DNA of 64,000 nucleotides, taken from positions 13,920,613 through 13,984,612 of the forward strand of contig NC_016135.3 in the NCBI RefSeq assembly GCF_000005505.3. The letters are read 5' to 3'. Position numbers and translations under genes: made by a program. This document shows, one piece after another, positions 43,195-55,302 of this stretch (within the stretch, counting starts at the first letter, position 1; every line of letters begins with the position of its first letter). The notes under the pieces were generated by a model. It was not told the DNA's origin. It saw only the letters and a list, made by a program, of their open reading frames with translations, and searched no databases. The stretch comes from Brachypodium distachyon (Eukaryota > Streptophyta > Magnoliopsida > Poales > Poaceae).

Positions 43195-46100
43195 TTATAG
43201 CAGGTTTATCAACAATCCTGATAATTCTTGGCATAATCGCCTGGCTACAACACACTCAAAGAAAAGATGTATAGATTCAGGCTCACAGCAGAAGAGACAG
43301 GTCTTATCTGCTAGATCTTGTCGCTTGGCAAGATTATCTCTAGTGAGAAGTTTATTATTACTTAGCAGCCACAAGAACATGTGTATTCGTGGGGGTACAT
43401 GAATATTCCATAGAGCAAGCACAAACACATGTGTTATTCCTCTAAAATTTACTACATCATAGAGGGATTGGGAGGTGTATACACCAGACTTGTGCAGCCT
43501 CCACATCATTTGATCCTCCTCTGTGGAGAAAACCACATTAGAGAGGATCTGGGATAGAGCATCCCATTGTTCCAATAATCTGGAATTGAAATTTCTCCTA
43601 AAAGATAATCTAATTTTCCCATCAACCCAGACCTCAGCTAGAGAAGCCAATTGTTCATTGCAGATAATATAAAGATCCCAGAACTGAACGGTTAGGCTAG
43701 TGCCACCAAACCAATGATCCTCCCAGAACCTAATAGATCTGTCATTTCCTACCAGCCATTGGTATCCCAGCATAGCTGCTTTACTAGCCCACATCACACC
43801 TTTCCAAAAAACAAAGCTCATTCTACTATCACAAGCAAAGATATTTGGATTAGTAACACTATATTTATGTTCTATAATTTGTTTCCACAGTCTGTTAGAG
43901 TCCATTTTATATCTATGAATCCAAGAGGCCAGCAGTGTCACATTTAAGTCTCTCAGGTTAGGGAGCCCTAAACCTCCATATTCCTTTTTCATTGCCATCA
44001 TATCCCAGTTTGCCAGATGATACTTTGTGACCCTCATAGTTGTCCCACAGGCAGTGTACCATCTGTGAGTTTATTGCTTGAATTGCCCAGCTAGGGAATT
44101 TTATGAAGGAGAGTAGATAAATTGGAATGCTGGCTAGGCAAGCTCTAATGAGCACCAGTCTACCAGCATAGGACAGTAGTCTGCCTCTCCAACCAGCAGC
44201 TCTTTTAATCACTTTGTCAATGACTAGTTGCAAATCCTCTTTTCTCAATCTGCTGTGGTGCAGGGGAACCCCCAGATAAGTAATGGGAAGGGCACTACAT
44301 TTACAACCAAAAATTTGGCTAAGAGAGTTGGTCTCCTCTTCCTCCAAATTGAGGGAGATCAGGTCAGATTTATGGTAATTGATTTTCATACCAGAAATGT
44401 GTTCATAGAGGGTAAGGAACCATTTCAAATTTTGTGCCATATTCAGATCATTTTTGAGGAAAATCAAAGTGTCATCTGCATATTGCAGACTGCCAATCCC
44501 TCCAGGTCTGAAATCAGGCAGCAGGCCCTAGATGTGTGAGTGCCTAGCGCTTTGTTCAGCATCCGAGTGAAGACATCAGCAACAAGATTAAACAGGATTG
44601 GGGACAAAGGATCTCCCTGTCTAAGGCCTTTACCAGTTTCAAAATAGCTACTCTCAGTGTCATTGATTCTAATCCCCACAGAGCCCTTGTAAATCAAGGT
44701 TTTTAGTTTGGTTCTCCATTCTAGGCTAAAGCCCCTATGGGTTAACATGTGATCCAAAAAGTCCCAACTAACTCTGTCATAAGATTTCTCATAGTCAAGT
44801 TTGAGTAGAATCCCTTTTTCTTTCTTTTGGTGGATTTCATGAATTATCTCATGAGCTGTCACCATACTGTCCAAAATGTACCTGCCTCTAATGAAAGTAG
44901 CCTGGTTGATGGAGATAAGTCTGTCAGCACAAGTACCCATCCTAATGGTGCAGGCTTTAGCAAAGATCTTGAAACTGCAGTTAGTCAGTGATATGGGTCT
45001 GAATTTTTTCAAAGAAGTTGCATCTGGCTCTTTAGGAATCAAAGTTAACATGGCAAAGTTGAGCCTGAAAAGATCATCTTTGTCATTATCAAAATCATGG
45101 AACAGTTTCAGGAGGTCAGGTTTGATGGTCTCTCAAAATTTCTGGTAAAACAAAAAGGGGAAACCATCAGGTCCAGGGGCTCCTTCAGCATATGAAGAGA
45201 AGATAGCCTCTTTGATCTCCTCATTTGAGAAAGGTTGGTCCAGGATACTATTCTCTGCATCTGTCACCATGTCCTCAGTGTCCCAAAAGTTATCATCTAG
45301 ATTAATATCTAGCCTATCTTCTCTGCCAAACAACTATCTATAAAACTGTACAACAATTTGAATCATATTTGGAGTGTCATGAACAATTCCATCAGGCCCC
45401 TCTAATGAGAGGATCTTCTTCTTCCTTCGTCTCTGATTAGCAATTGCATGAAAATATGCAGTATTTTTATCACCTTCTAAGATGTCTCTTTCTCTAGCCC
45501 TTTGCTTGGCTTTAGTCTCTTCATTTTTCAGACTTAACGGTCTTAAACCTAAGTGAATCATCAGTGGACAGACTTTGGGACTCAGACCGGATGTCAAGGA
45601 AATCATATTCAGCAATCAGCTTAGCCTTAAGTTTTTTCTGTTCAGCCTCAATGTTGGCACCCCATCCTTTCAGAAATTTTCGCAACCTTCTAATCTTAAA
45701 CTGCCAGATATCAATGGCATTACTTAAGGGGCAGGGAAGTTCCCAATTTTTGATGATAAGATCAACACAACCCTCAACTCCCAACCACCATTTTTCGAAT
45801 CTAAAGATTCTTTTAGGTGGAGGGGCATCAGTACCACAGTCCACCCAGATGGGAGTGTGGTCACTACCAATTCTAGGTAAGGCAGCAACTGAAGAAGCAT
45901 GGAAATGTGCCTCCCAATAAGTAGATACAAGAATTCTATCTAATGCCGCCATATCTGGGGCCTCTTGATTATTTGACCAGGTGTAACTTTGATTGGCTGG
46001 CTTCAACTCCATCAAGGAAGCTGCATTTATCCAGTTATTGAACCTATCAGCCCAGGTTTGGTGTATATTTCCAGAACTTTTATCTGTTATCTGTCTAATC

Positions 46101-46534
46101 AAGTTAAAGTCACCACCCACTAGAATGGGCACAGGACAGTCAGCACATAAGTTAGTCAGATCATCTATAAAAGATTGTTTTAACTCATCATAAGCTGGGC
46201 CATAAACAACCACAAATCTCCAAGCAAAATTATCAATTTTATTTTGAAGATCACAAGAAACATAGAAGGAGCTAGTGCTCCACTTCTGTATTGAGAAGGT
46301 ATCTAGATCCACTCCTACCAAGATGCCCCCAGCAGTACCATCTGCAGGGAGGAAGTGCCACTCAAAATTACCAAAATTGACTAGAGTCTCCAAAAGGTTG
46401 GACTAAAGTCCTTCTTTTTGGTTTCAGAGAGTGCAATGATAGCAGGATGATGAGCTCTAAAGAGCTCAGAAACTTTTTTCACCTTTGAGGGGTCATTCAA
46501 CCCCCCTAACATTCCAGATAATGAATTGCATCAT
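43195..46534 (-). pseudogene. LINE ORF2 (AP endonuclease, reverse transcriptase, C-terminal finger)
   Basis: Starts MMQFIIWNVRG at 46,534. Endonuclease motifs are VVVYGPAYDE, GGDFNLIRQ and IGSDHTPIWV (to about 45,830). RT follows with RPISLTNCSFKIFAK, LLKLDYEKSYDRVSWDFLDH, GLRQGDPLSPILFNLVADV and a YADDT catalytic site near 44,470. The tail has LGLPNLRDLN, WEDHWFGG and a finger with CLFCCEPESIHLFFEC. Breaks: frameshift near 46,390, stops near 45,334 and 45,133, and frameshifts near 45,560, 44,465 and 44,000. Confidence 0.9.
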
Positions 46535-46586
46535 CAGAGTTAGTATATAATTTTTTGGCTCTATAGCTTCTATCTTTCCTCCTTTT

Positions 46587-46946
46587 TTAAGAGACATGTA
46601 TAACCTCATCCTGCTCAAGGTCATTATCATCGTCACTTACAGTGGAATCATAGTTGAAGTTATCAGTTGCTAGGTCATGTTCTTCTTGTTCTAAAATATC
46701 TTCTAAAATAACATCCAAGTCAACAGGCAGGAAGATATCAGGGTGGTCCTCAGCCAACCGAGATAATCTAGCATTTTCTAATTGTTTCAGATGATCAATA
46801 GTTTTATTAACTAAAACAGGTGTGGGCCCTAAACAAACATTAACATCATGTGCTTTAAGAGATAAAGAATCATTGCAAGTAGCAGCAAAAGAGTGTTTAA
46901 AAGTATTACCTTTGTTCAATGGTACCTCCAGGTTTTTCTGAGCCAT
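46587..46946 (-). pseudogene. LINE ORF1, C-terminal part
   Basis: 119-codon frame rich in acidic residues (EQEEHDLATDNFNYDSTVSD) ending just before ORF2, the usual place of ORF1. No zinc knuckle in the surviving part; the rest was lost at the LTR insertion. Confidence 0.6.
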
Positions 46947-46963
46947 AAATTCTTGAGCCCTGC

Positions 46964-47833
46964 TGTCGCACCAGTGGCACCCGGGGTACTACCGTTGCTC
47001 AACACGTGAGTCGCGTCGCTTGCTCCCCGCAAGGACGGCACCCTGGGCAGCACAGTGCGAGCTGCCCGGGAAGCCACCAGCCCGGCAGGAGCCTAGGAAG
47101 GGGGTTGCCTTGGAGCAGGACTAGCCGGGCTACGGGGGTTACCCCGGATGACAGCGTGAAGATCCCCATCAGGACGCCCCCCGGGAAGCTCACTTGCCGG
47201 GGAGGGTGTCTCCTGACGTAGGCGCTTACGTCAGGGCCGGTTCCCAGTGCAGGCAGGGTATTGACGCCACGTGGCCGCCCAGCAGGCTCCTTCTGTGCAG
47301 GGCTGGTCGGAGCTTGAAGTGTGGCACAAGTCGAGCATTAAATGCTCCGACAGGGAAGTGGTTTCCTGTCTAGTCAACCTACAATGAGTAGCTCGCAGTG
47401 AATCTAGGGCGCGTATCGCCCTAGCTACAGTGTTTTGTATTGTGCATGCATGCCAGCGCAGCAAAGGCAAGCTGCCTAGGGTTTTCGTTCGGCGCGTGTC
47501 CAAAAGCGCGTCCCCCATGCAGACCGAGGCACCTGTGGTATCCCCTTGACTATGAAAGGAGGACCGAGGCCACTGGTCAAAGGGGTTGACTCTAGCTAGG
47601 TTACGATTCCTAGAGATTTAGTCCAGAAGTAGTAAGTAGCCATTTAGCAGAAAGGAAGAGAGCGCCCGTGGACTCCCCCAGCAACCTGTAAACACTTGTT
47701 CATTGGCTAATACATACTTAGAAGCAGGACGTAGTGTTTTAGACCTCCGGGTGGCCCGAACCTGGGTAAACTTGCTTGTTCATTGCTACGCTCGTCATTG
47801 GCCTCGCCGGCGATCGCCGGAGCGATCCCCATC
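46964..47833 (+). mobile_element. LTR copy (plus orientation), truncated at its 3' end
   Basis: Begins TGTCGCACCAGTGGCACC, like the start of the inverted copy next to it. It shares CATTAAATG.TCCGACAGG, AAAAGGAGGACC, GCAACCTGTAAACAC and CCTCCGGGTGGCCCGAACC in order, and CCGGCGATCGCCGGAGCGAT near the end. The last 75 bp or so of the LTR are missing because the other LTR begins there. Confidence 0.7.
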
Positions 47834-48736
47834 TGTCGTTGCACGGGGCTCCGACACCGGGGGCGTGCGGGCACACCCCCTTTTAGGTTCGGCAGGGCGT
47901 CGGGGATCGCTCCGGCGATCGCCGGCTTGGCCGATGGTGTACACGAACTGCAAAATAATGCACCCAGAATACATGCAGACTAAGAACACATGCATGCACG
48001 TTTTTACCCAGGTTCGGGCCACCCGGAGGTGTAAAACCCTACATCCTGCTTGTCTGAGCTTGTATTACCATGAAACCAGGTGTTTACAGGTTGCCGGGTG
48101 GGTTCCCGGACACTCTCTCCCTTTTTGGCTAAGTGTTCCTTGCTACTCTCTGCTATCACTAGGAGCTAGCTGTCAGCTGACCCAACTGAACCCAAAGAAC
48201 TGCCTACTGGAACCAACTGGGATTCGAACCCCTTTGACCGTCGACGGGGGTCCTCCTTTTATAACCAAGGGGGTACCACAGGTTCCACGGTGCATGCATT
48301 ATAAGTGTCGAGCAAGGAGACATGGCAACTCCCCCTCGGTGTGCTGGTGGGCGTGCATGAGCGCCAACTCCGCTGCTAGGGGTCTAAAACGCTAAAAGTA
48401 GGATTGGACAGCCACTGTTTACTTGACTTAGACGGGTAACGCCCCTCCTGTCGGCTCATTTAATGCGCCGTGCGCCTCACTCCTTGCTCTAGCGAGACTG
48501 CACCCTCGACGCCTGGCACGCGCCCGCGTGGCGCTGCTGCTCTACCCGCTGGGCCCCACCCCTGCGGCGGGAGCCTGTGCCCGGGAACCCCTCCCCCCGG
48601 CAAGTGGCTACCCGGAAGGCGCCCAAGCCTGACCACATCCCTTCCAGGCTAGTAGCTTGCCGGCCTGCTCGTGGCTGTAGCCCGAGATGAGACCCTCCCG
48701 AGAACTCAGAGACGAATCCCACGGGTACGTGCGACA
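47834..48736 (-). mobile_element. LTR copy (minus orientation), 903 bp
   Basis: Runs TGTCGCACGTACCCGTGGG to CCCGTGCAACGACA on minus. A polypurine-like CCCGGGGGCTAC (minus) sits directly outside its start, marking it as a 3' LTR whose internal region lies to the right. It joins the plus-oriented copy head-on at 47,833/47,834. Confidence 0.72.
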
Positions 48737-49128
48737 GTAGCCCCCGGGCGTGGGCCGGCAACACTTGTTCCCGGATGAGCTTTCCCCAGCCGGCAACCGA
48801 CGCATGGGCCCCAATCCGCCTCGGGCCCGCGTCCTTTCGCTGCCCCTAGTACTTTGCCGTTACAGACGGAGTAGTGGGTGCGTGATTTCCGCCCTAACCT
48901 CTCCCTTAAACAGGGAAGTTAAGGCCACTCCCCGCATTACTCCTTTTGATTAGGAGTTATCCCCGCGCACCCGTAGGGTACGGAACCGGCCGTTACCAAA
49001 CGGCCGGGTGCTATAAAGTTTTTACTGTTGCCAAAAGGGGAAAACACTCTGCTCCCCACGGCCTTCGTCTTCAACCTCTTTCGCATCTCGCATCCAAGTG
49101 TTCTTGCTAGCTTCCACCCCCGTCCCCC
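48737..49128 (+). promoter_or_regulatory. internal promoter region of the retroelement gene at 49,129
   Basis: TATA-like CTATAAAG at 49,011-49,018, then a C/T-rich leader up to the ATG. It points away from the adjacent LTR, so the gene is antisense to its element. Confidence 0.45.
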
Positions 49129-49779
49129 ATGGCGCCCCCCACCACCAGGAAGGGAAAAGACGTGCAGGTCTCAAAGAGAGCGGCGGCCAGCAAGAGCGAG
49201 GCGGCAACCAAGGCAGCCGCCGACATAGACCGGAGGAAGCAGGAGATGCGGGCCACGCTCGCCTTCTACCGGCCTGGCTACAACGGCGAGGCGCTGGACA
49301 AGATCCGGCATGCCGTCGCCTCCAAGTTCAACGAGCATGGGGAGACCCTGATCTTCCCGGCGGGCGCCGAGCACCAGGACAATGACTTCCGGGTGTTCGG
49401 GCGCTTCCTCCTCACCGGGCTGGTGCCACCATTCTCGCTGTTCCTCCACGCGCTGATGGAGTCATATCAGTTGCAGGTCGCGCAGCTCCACCCCACATCG
49501 TTGTTCCTCCTCGCCACTTTCCAATTCCTCTGTGAAGCGTTCGTAGGGGTGATGTCGTCGGTGGCGCTCTTCCGTCACTATTTCTACCCCCGGATTGACA
49601 ACGCAAAAGGGATGTCGCCGAGGGTGGTGTTCCGCGCCCGCGACCAGATGAAATCCGAGTTCTTCATCCGGTCGGGGAAGAAAATTGAGAAGGAGTGGCG
49701 GGGCGACTGGTGCTGGGTCCGAGTGGAAGATTTCGGCACGCCATGGAACGCCGCACAGCTACGGTGTTTTTACGCTTAG
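49129..49779 (+). CDS. retroelement protein, putative gypsy-type (Transposase_28-like) domain
   Basis: 216 codons. A basic N-terminus (MAPPTTRKGKDVQVSKRAAA) is followed by the domain PPFSLFLHALMESYQLQVAQ then HPTSLFLLATFQFLCEAFVG (about residues 100-145), typical of the plant family called putative gypsy-type transposon (PF04195-like). These proteins are normally longer and spliced; here the frame ends at 49,779 close to unrelated sequence, so it is probably truncated. Function unknown; it is transposon-borne and not a host gene. Confidence 0.7.
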   Translation: MAPPTTRKGKDVQVSKRAAASKSEAATKAAADIDRRKQEMRATLAFYRPGYNGEALDKIRHAVASKFNEHGETLIFPAGAEHQDNDFRVFGRFLLTGLVPPFSLFLHALMESYQLQVAQLHPTSLFLLATFQFLCEAFVGVMSSVALFRHYFYPRIDNAKGMSPRVVFRARDQMKSEFFIRSGKKIEKEWRGDWCWVRVEDFGTPWNAAQLRCFYA

Positions 49780-50160
49780 TTTTTTCTGCAAACAGACTCA
49801 GTTTTTATCGTCTTCAGTTTCTATTTAGTAATATTATTTTCATCAGTACGTCATTGAATAAAGATTAGTTTTTCCCTCGCACATGAGCTGAATTAGTACA
49901 TTAAATACCTCCGTCTTTTCAAAGACCTTAGGGATGCATCTATATGATACCGCTCGAGTACGGCAACTCCAGCGTCGTAGTTAAAACTCCGCGGGTGGCA
50001 CTCACCCGACAGTCAATCAGGACTCGGGGGCTGCACGAGGCACCCGTGAAAACAAACATCGTACAAATCATAATTACACCCCTCTAGGAGGGAACTCCAA
50101 ACCACCAGCTCGACACCTTCATCAACGGACGGCACTCAGGTTCAAGTCTATCACCCTTCG
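49780..50160. other. junction between two retroelement remnants
   Basis: AT-rich stretch with AATAAAG, then sequence with GACTCGGGGGCTGCAC (50,021-50,036), a polypurine-like motif that recurs through the element to the right. Confidence 0.4.
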
Positions 50161-51010
50161 TCACGATACAAGATACTCAACATCCGCAAACGAGATCAGT
50201 AGATAAAGGTACGTATTCAAAATATTTAAGTAACAGAATTTTGGTTGCAAAACACGACAAAGAAGAGGAAACACAAGCTGTTCGATACCTAGTTCTTGAG
50301 CATGCCACTCGACGGCGTCATAATAATACTCCATGTTGACCTCACCATCTTTAAAAAACGGCACCACATGCAGTCCCCCAAGATCGAGGCCGGGATATCG
50401 AAGCCTAACAAAAGCCAGGCCAACGGTGGTGCCAGTTTCAAGCTGCTCATGTATATAGCTCTTGATGAAAGCCAAATCTGTGAACAAGCAGACCAAACCC
50501 CGAAGACCGTCAAGAACCGGCGTATTCAGAAACAGAGCTCGGTGAATATCAGTCATAATCTGGCGGCACGAGCTCAAACAAGCTTTGGCTCGGGCAGCTC
50601 GATCCTGCAGAAGCGCCAGTACATACCCCCTATCGGAATCAAACCAGAAGGAAGGAACAGTCGGCCCTGCCCGTTGAAGCGTGTTCAGGCGATGATGAAC
50701 ACGACCAGCCTCTTCATGGGACTCGGGGATAATCTCTGCAAACACAAAATAGCTTGTTCAAGATGGAAAGCAATACACAACACGCAGTCACAACGAACAA
50801 TGCTTACCACACAGATCAGAGCTTGTCGAAACTAGCTCCCCCAGGAGAAATTCCTCTCAGGTGGCAGCGGCGTGGGCCTTTGACTTCCACGCAGCAACCT
50901 CCCCGCGAAGCGCCAAGAGCTAATGTTCAGCGTCCCTCACGCGATTGCGAAGATACACAATCTCATCAGGGCAACTCATCTCGATGAAACCAATGGAACC
51001 GCTGATCGAG

Positions 51011-51480
51011 CGGGATATGCCAATCAATGAGTCCAAACCCGACTATAAATAGTCGACCATGGACTCAGGATATGCCAATCAATGATCGCGCACCCGACAA
51101 AATATTACCAACTCAAGATCTGTTCGAGTCCATGCCTAACTCCACACAGTTAGCCACGCACTCGGGGGCTACTCCCTTCGGGAGCGCTGTCCGCGCACCC
51201 AATGATAACTTCCTAATCCAGGATACATCTGAGTTCTATCCTAACTCTGCGTAGTTGACCACACACTCAGGGGCTATTGCCGTCAGGGATGCTACTCGCA
51301 TACTCGATCGTAACCTACACAGCACGAAGGGACAAAACGGACAGCATCTGAACATTGATTTATATAACATATCCATTATAGTGGCCACATACAAGTTGAA
51401 TTTTTCTTTCGAGTCCGTCCCCAACTACAAGTAGTTGGACACGCACTCGGGGGCTACTCCCATCGGGAGCGCTGATCGCG
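51011..51480 (+). repeat. repeated polypurine-like motif ACTCGGGGGCTAC
   Basis: Copies at 51,159-51,172, 51,264-51,276 and 51,444-51,457, plus 50,021 and 56,350. Two come with a shared CGGGAGCGCTG..CGCGCACC flank, and GGATATGCCAATCAATGA occurs twice (51,011 and 51,068). The copy at 56,350 abuts an LTR, so the others look like duplicated LTR-proximal sequence. Confidence 0.5.
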
Positions 51481-54237
51481 CACCGAACATTTTTCCCTAG
51501 GTGCCTACGGTAAGACTTGACTTGCGACCTGGTTCGCCTCAAGCTGTGTTTGCTCCGCCTCTTCACGGAGGAAGATGATCCATCGAGCCGGTTCCAGAGT
51601 TCGATCCATGTGGGGTCAAATATCAATCGTCTCCCCGGGCATCACAGGCATTTCATGGATATGATCAAGATCCAAACTGGGATGCTTCACTAGGGCAAAC
51701 GCCAACGCATGTTGAGCGCCCCTAATCATCAAACTTCGGGCAAAATCTTGTATACCCGTGCCACCATGAAATTTCTGCATGAAAGCTTCGAGTCCAGCAG
51801 CCGATCGATGCAGAGGAAACAAGGATTGGTATACATGCTCCAACGTCGATCGACAGGACTCGGCAAAATCCCCTATTTGGTCAACACGGTCTTGCATCAA
51901 TGCCAAAGCTCGGCCCCTGTGTCTGTCATACCAGAAGGATGATCTGTTCGACGTGTTCAGCCTGCTCAGTCAGGAGTTCACCCGTTCGGCGTCCGATTGG
52001 GGATCAATTTGAAGGCCTGAAGCATCAGAGTCAATAACGACAAAAGTTGCAAAGAAGACAGTCAATCGAAGGAAAGAAATTCAGTTACCCGCCAGTTTCT
52101 CGCACATCGTCGACAACTCTTTCATCAGAAATTCTTCGCGGTAAGTGGCGGCTTTGGCTTTGGTTCGCTGCACGGCCACCTCACCCGTAATCACCCGAAG
52201 TTTCTGCTCGAGACCTCTCATCTGGTCCCTCAGTATCGTCGGGTCCAGAAGAGAAGCGGGGGAAGGCGCTGGAGTCACCATGGTAGCGGGCACTGGCTGC
52301 GACTGCGCAGGAACGGCTTGGGCAACTAGTGTTTCGTGCGTTTCATCGTCATCGCTCTATAGTGCCAAGCAAGACAGAAAAGAAAATACCTCTTCAAAAG
52401 ACAGCCAAGAGCGATCCATATTGCATCAAAAGAAGATATTGCAGGCACCATAGTACGGAGTCATCTTGAATGAAATCCTGGCGAAGTCAATCCTACCAAC
52501 TATTACAGTAAAGCAAAAACAAACTTCACGACGAAGGGCCAGCTCCCACCTCATCCGTAGCCTCCTGCGCAGATCGGACAGTCGCCGCGTTCAGCTGCTC
52601 GATCACGGTGGTGAACTTCTTCGCCAATTTGCGTCCCCACTTAACAAAGTGCTTCAACTCGATGACTTGCCCATCAGGAGTCGTGGGGGCGCCATCAGCA
52701 ACCTTCTGCAGCAGCGCTTGGTCAAGTCCATGCGTGAGCGAAAGGATGAATGCAGCCTCAGCACCTGCCTGGGTCTGCGCCCGAGTGAAGTCTTTGAGTG
52801 GATCTTCACCGTCGAAGAAGCTCAGCAACCCGTCGAGTGAGCTTGGTGCCCCGACGTCTGGATACATGCTTGTACATAATGACCTCAGCGAGGAAGTCAC
52901 CTTCGCGAGCATGTCACCCGCGTGATTGCACAACTCCTCGACGGAGCCCACCACACCACTCAATTTAGTGACTTGGTGTTTGCCACGAAGAGAGTACAGT
53001 GAGCCGAGGGAATCTGCGCCAAAATCATGTCAGCTGAAGAAATCAAAGGGGCAAGGAAGCAACGTCAGTTACGATTAAACTCACCGGATAGCGCGTCGAT
53101 GGCAGCCGACAGTCGCGTCTACAACTCATCATCTCAAGAGGCAATTTCCTTCCTCTTGAGTGCCAAGCTCTCTTGCACTTCTAGCTTGGCCTGCTTGACA
53201 GCCGCGTCCACCTCGGCGCGAGCAGTAGCCAATTCCTTGGCAGAGTCAGCAACCAGCTGCTCGTACTTCGACCGCCACTCTTGACTATTACCAACCGCCA
53301 CGTCACGTAGTCGGTTGGCCTATTCAATCAATCCTGCAAAAATAGGCAAGGTTAACAGGAGCCAAGTCCTTACAGACATTAAAGACAGGGATTAAGTACA
53401 AGTTCAAATTCATACCATGGGCGTTAGCAGCGGCCTCTTTCGCCTGGGTCAGTTCCAGGCGCAGCTGCTGGTTTTCCTCCCCCAGTACTAGGTAGCGGTC
53501 GCCAAGGTCCACCAACCTTTCAACAAAAGGCTGCAATGGACAGACATACGAGAACAAGCTATTAGCACGAAACGATGTTTCACTCAACACTCCCATCGGG
53601 AGAATACTCACATGGTTTTCCAGGGCCAAAGCCCCAATACGAAGCTAGGATGCTGAAGTCGACGGTTGAGCAACAGTCAGAGTCGGTGCCGTCTTGGGAA
53701 GCTTGGCGGGTGAGTTCCTCACCGACAAAGAATCTCGTGCCTCGCACCGAGCCAAGGAGGCACTCGGTTTTGAGGGACTCCGGGCTGGAGAAACGGCACG
53801 AGAGTTCTTGGCCACGGCGTCACCATCACTGTGGATTTCAGCTACTTATTAACTTGGAAAGAAGAATTCTTAACCAACAAAGGAACTGATCTTTGAACTT
53901 ACCTGGAGGAGCCACTCTATGACACATCAAACATGCGAAGGCTTCCTTTGGCTTGACAATGACCTTGGCTTTCTTGGTCAGGGGAGCCTACGGGGACGGT
54001 GATCGGAGCTTCGGTTCGTCGGATGCGGCTGTGGCACTCGACGGAATCGTCTCCTCAGGCACCTCATGCTGATGAGAGTCTCCAGTCGACTGCTCCGCTT
54101 CACTCGACCGACCTTGCGCGACTGATGATCATCTTCCTCCTCATGCACGTCGTCCTCGTAAAGGGCGTAGGAGTTGGAGCAGTCGACCGGCTCATAAGCT
54201 CCGGGTGGCCCTGCAACAACACTTTTTCCAATATAAA

Positions 54238-55302
54238 CTAACTTGGAAGTTCAGAGTAGTAAATGGCAAGTGAGTAAGGAAAATTCACCTCTTCACGCGA
54301 CCGGTCGGGTCCGTAATGCGGCAGAGGTGACTCCAGATATTCCAAGGTGATCTCTTTTCGGGTGACCACCCCTACTCGAGTCAGAAGGTCCTCGTCCGAC
54401 AAATCTTGTGCACAGACGCGAGTGGAGTTTGACGACCCCGAGTACTCCCACATGGAGTGGGCTCTGGCCTGGATCGGCTGAATCCGCCTCTTCATGAAAA
54501 GGGCGATGAGTTGTAGACCACTCACTTCCTTCTCTGGACTCTGTTGAAGCTCAGCCACTTGCTTTAGCAGAACAGTAGCCTCTGCATCCTCTTCAGCTGT
54601 CAGCTCGTGATTCCAAGACTTCAACTTTCTCACTTGAGCAGAGGCGGAGAACTCGGGCAGACTGAAGTCATTGCTGTCGACTGGCTCATCTTGGAGATAA
54701 AACCATCGATTCCTCCACTGCTGCACTGACTCGATTTGGTGAAGGGAGAAGTACTGGACATCTCCGCGGACTTGGATGTTGGCGCCGCCGGTCTTGTAGA
54801 TCCAGTCACCCTTACCCTGCCGCTTGATGACGAACAGCTTCTTCCACAAGCCCCAGTGCGGTTCCACGCCCAAATGGCACTCACAGAGCATGATGAAGCA
54901 CACAATGTGAAGGTAACTATTGGGCGTCAGATCGTGCATCTGAAGCCCGTACGCTAGCAGTAGCGCATGGAAGAAGAAATGGACGCGAAGAGAGAGACCG
55001 TGAATCATGAAGTCATAGAAAACAACTCTCTCCCCAGGCTTGGGACGGGGACTTACCTCGTTGCCCGGGACGCGGACCTTGCCGGAGTCCTCGCCGGGGA
55101 TGAGCCCGTGCTTCCGCATCACCGAGAGATGACGCGCCATGATCCCAGAACGTTTCCATTCCCTAGTCTTCTTGTCACCGCCGGGCGCGGCATCAGTAGC
55201 TTTCTTGGATTTCTTGTCCAAGGCGGGGGGAGCGTCGCGAGACGCTCTTTTGCCATCAGCAGCGGCACTAGCACCGGCGGTGGAGATCTTCTTTCTGCCC
55301 AT
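54238..55302 (-). CDS. first exon of the antisense retroelement gene (Transposase_28-like)
   Basis: Open for 354 codons from ATG at 55,302. A Lys/Ala-rich N-terminus (MGRKKISTAGASAAADGKRA) is followed by the domain HFFFHALLLAYGLQMHDLTP then CFIMLCECHLGVEPHWGLW (about residues 108-152). A GTGAAT donor at 54,288 would end the exon in DRSREE, and the frame to 54,238 is then intron. It lies between the 3' LTR at 56,366 and the rest of the element, antisense to that LTR, as known for extra antisense ORFs of some large grass gypsy elements. Confidence 0.7.
   Translation of the reverse strand: MGRKKISTAGASAAADGKRASRDAPPALDKKSKKATDAAPGGDKKTREWKRSGIMARHLSVMRKHGLIPGEDSGKVRVPGNEVSPRPKPGERVVFYDFMIHGLSLRVHFFFHALLLAYGLQMHDLTPNSYLHIVCFIMLCECHLGVEPHWGLWKKLFVIKRQGKGDWIYKTGGANIQVRGDVQYFSLHQIESVQQWRNRWFYLQDEPVDSNDFSLPEFSASAQVRKLKSWNHELTAEEDAEATVLLKQVAELQQSPEKEVSGLQLIALFMKRRIQPIQARAHSMWEYSGSSNSTRVCAQDLSDEDLLTRVGVVTRKEITLEYLESPLPHYGPDRSREEVNFPYSLAIYYSELPS

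Larger units (their letters stand above)
42612..46963 (-). mobile_element. L1-type LINE, nearly full ORF2, with part of ORF1
   Basis: A T-run at 42,612-42,626 marks the A-tail of a minus-strand LINE. The 5' side is cut at 46,963 by an LTR beginning TGTCGCAC. No TSD could be matched because the 5' border is missing. It carries the end of ORF1 (46,587-46,946) and ORF2 with endonuclease, RT and tail, all damaged by frameshifts and stops. Confidence 0.9.
50161..55302 (-). pseudogene. spliced antisense retroelement gene (multi-exon)
   Basis: Minus-strand exons separated by introns with plausible sites. Exon 1 ends at a GTGAAT donor (54,288) and the acceptor TTGTTGCAG is at 54,211. A GTAAGT donor follows near 53,900. 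Downstream exons cover about 52,526-52,963, 51,616-51,950 and 50,280-50,745 (the last begins after TTTGTGTTTGCAG). The last three encode related helical segments, each with an Asp-Arg...Leu-Leu/Met-Gln-Asp-Arg or Leu-Phe-Pro-like pattern and a Phe-x-Leu...Pro-x-Leu-Asp-Leu ending. Stops within some exons make the gene's integrity doubtful. Confidence 0.55.

Noticed and set aside
48205..48245. tRNA-like GGTTCGAATCCC text on minus
   Set aside because: No acceptor stem or anticodon arm around it; it lies in an LTR and resembles a tRNA T-arm by chance.
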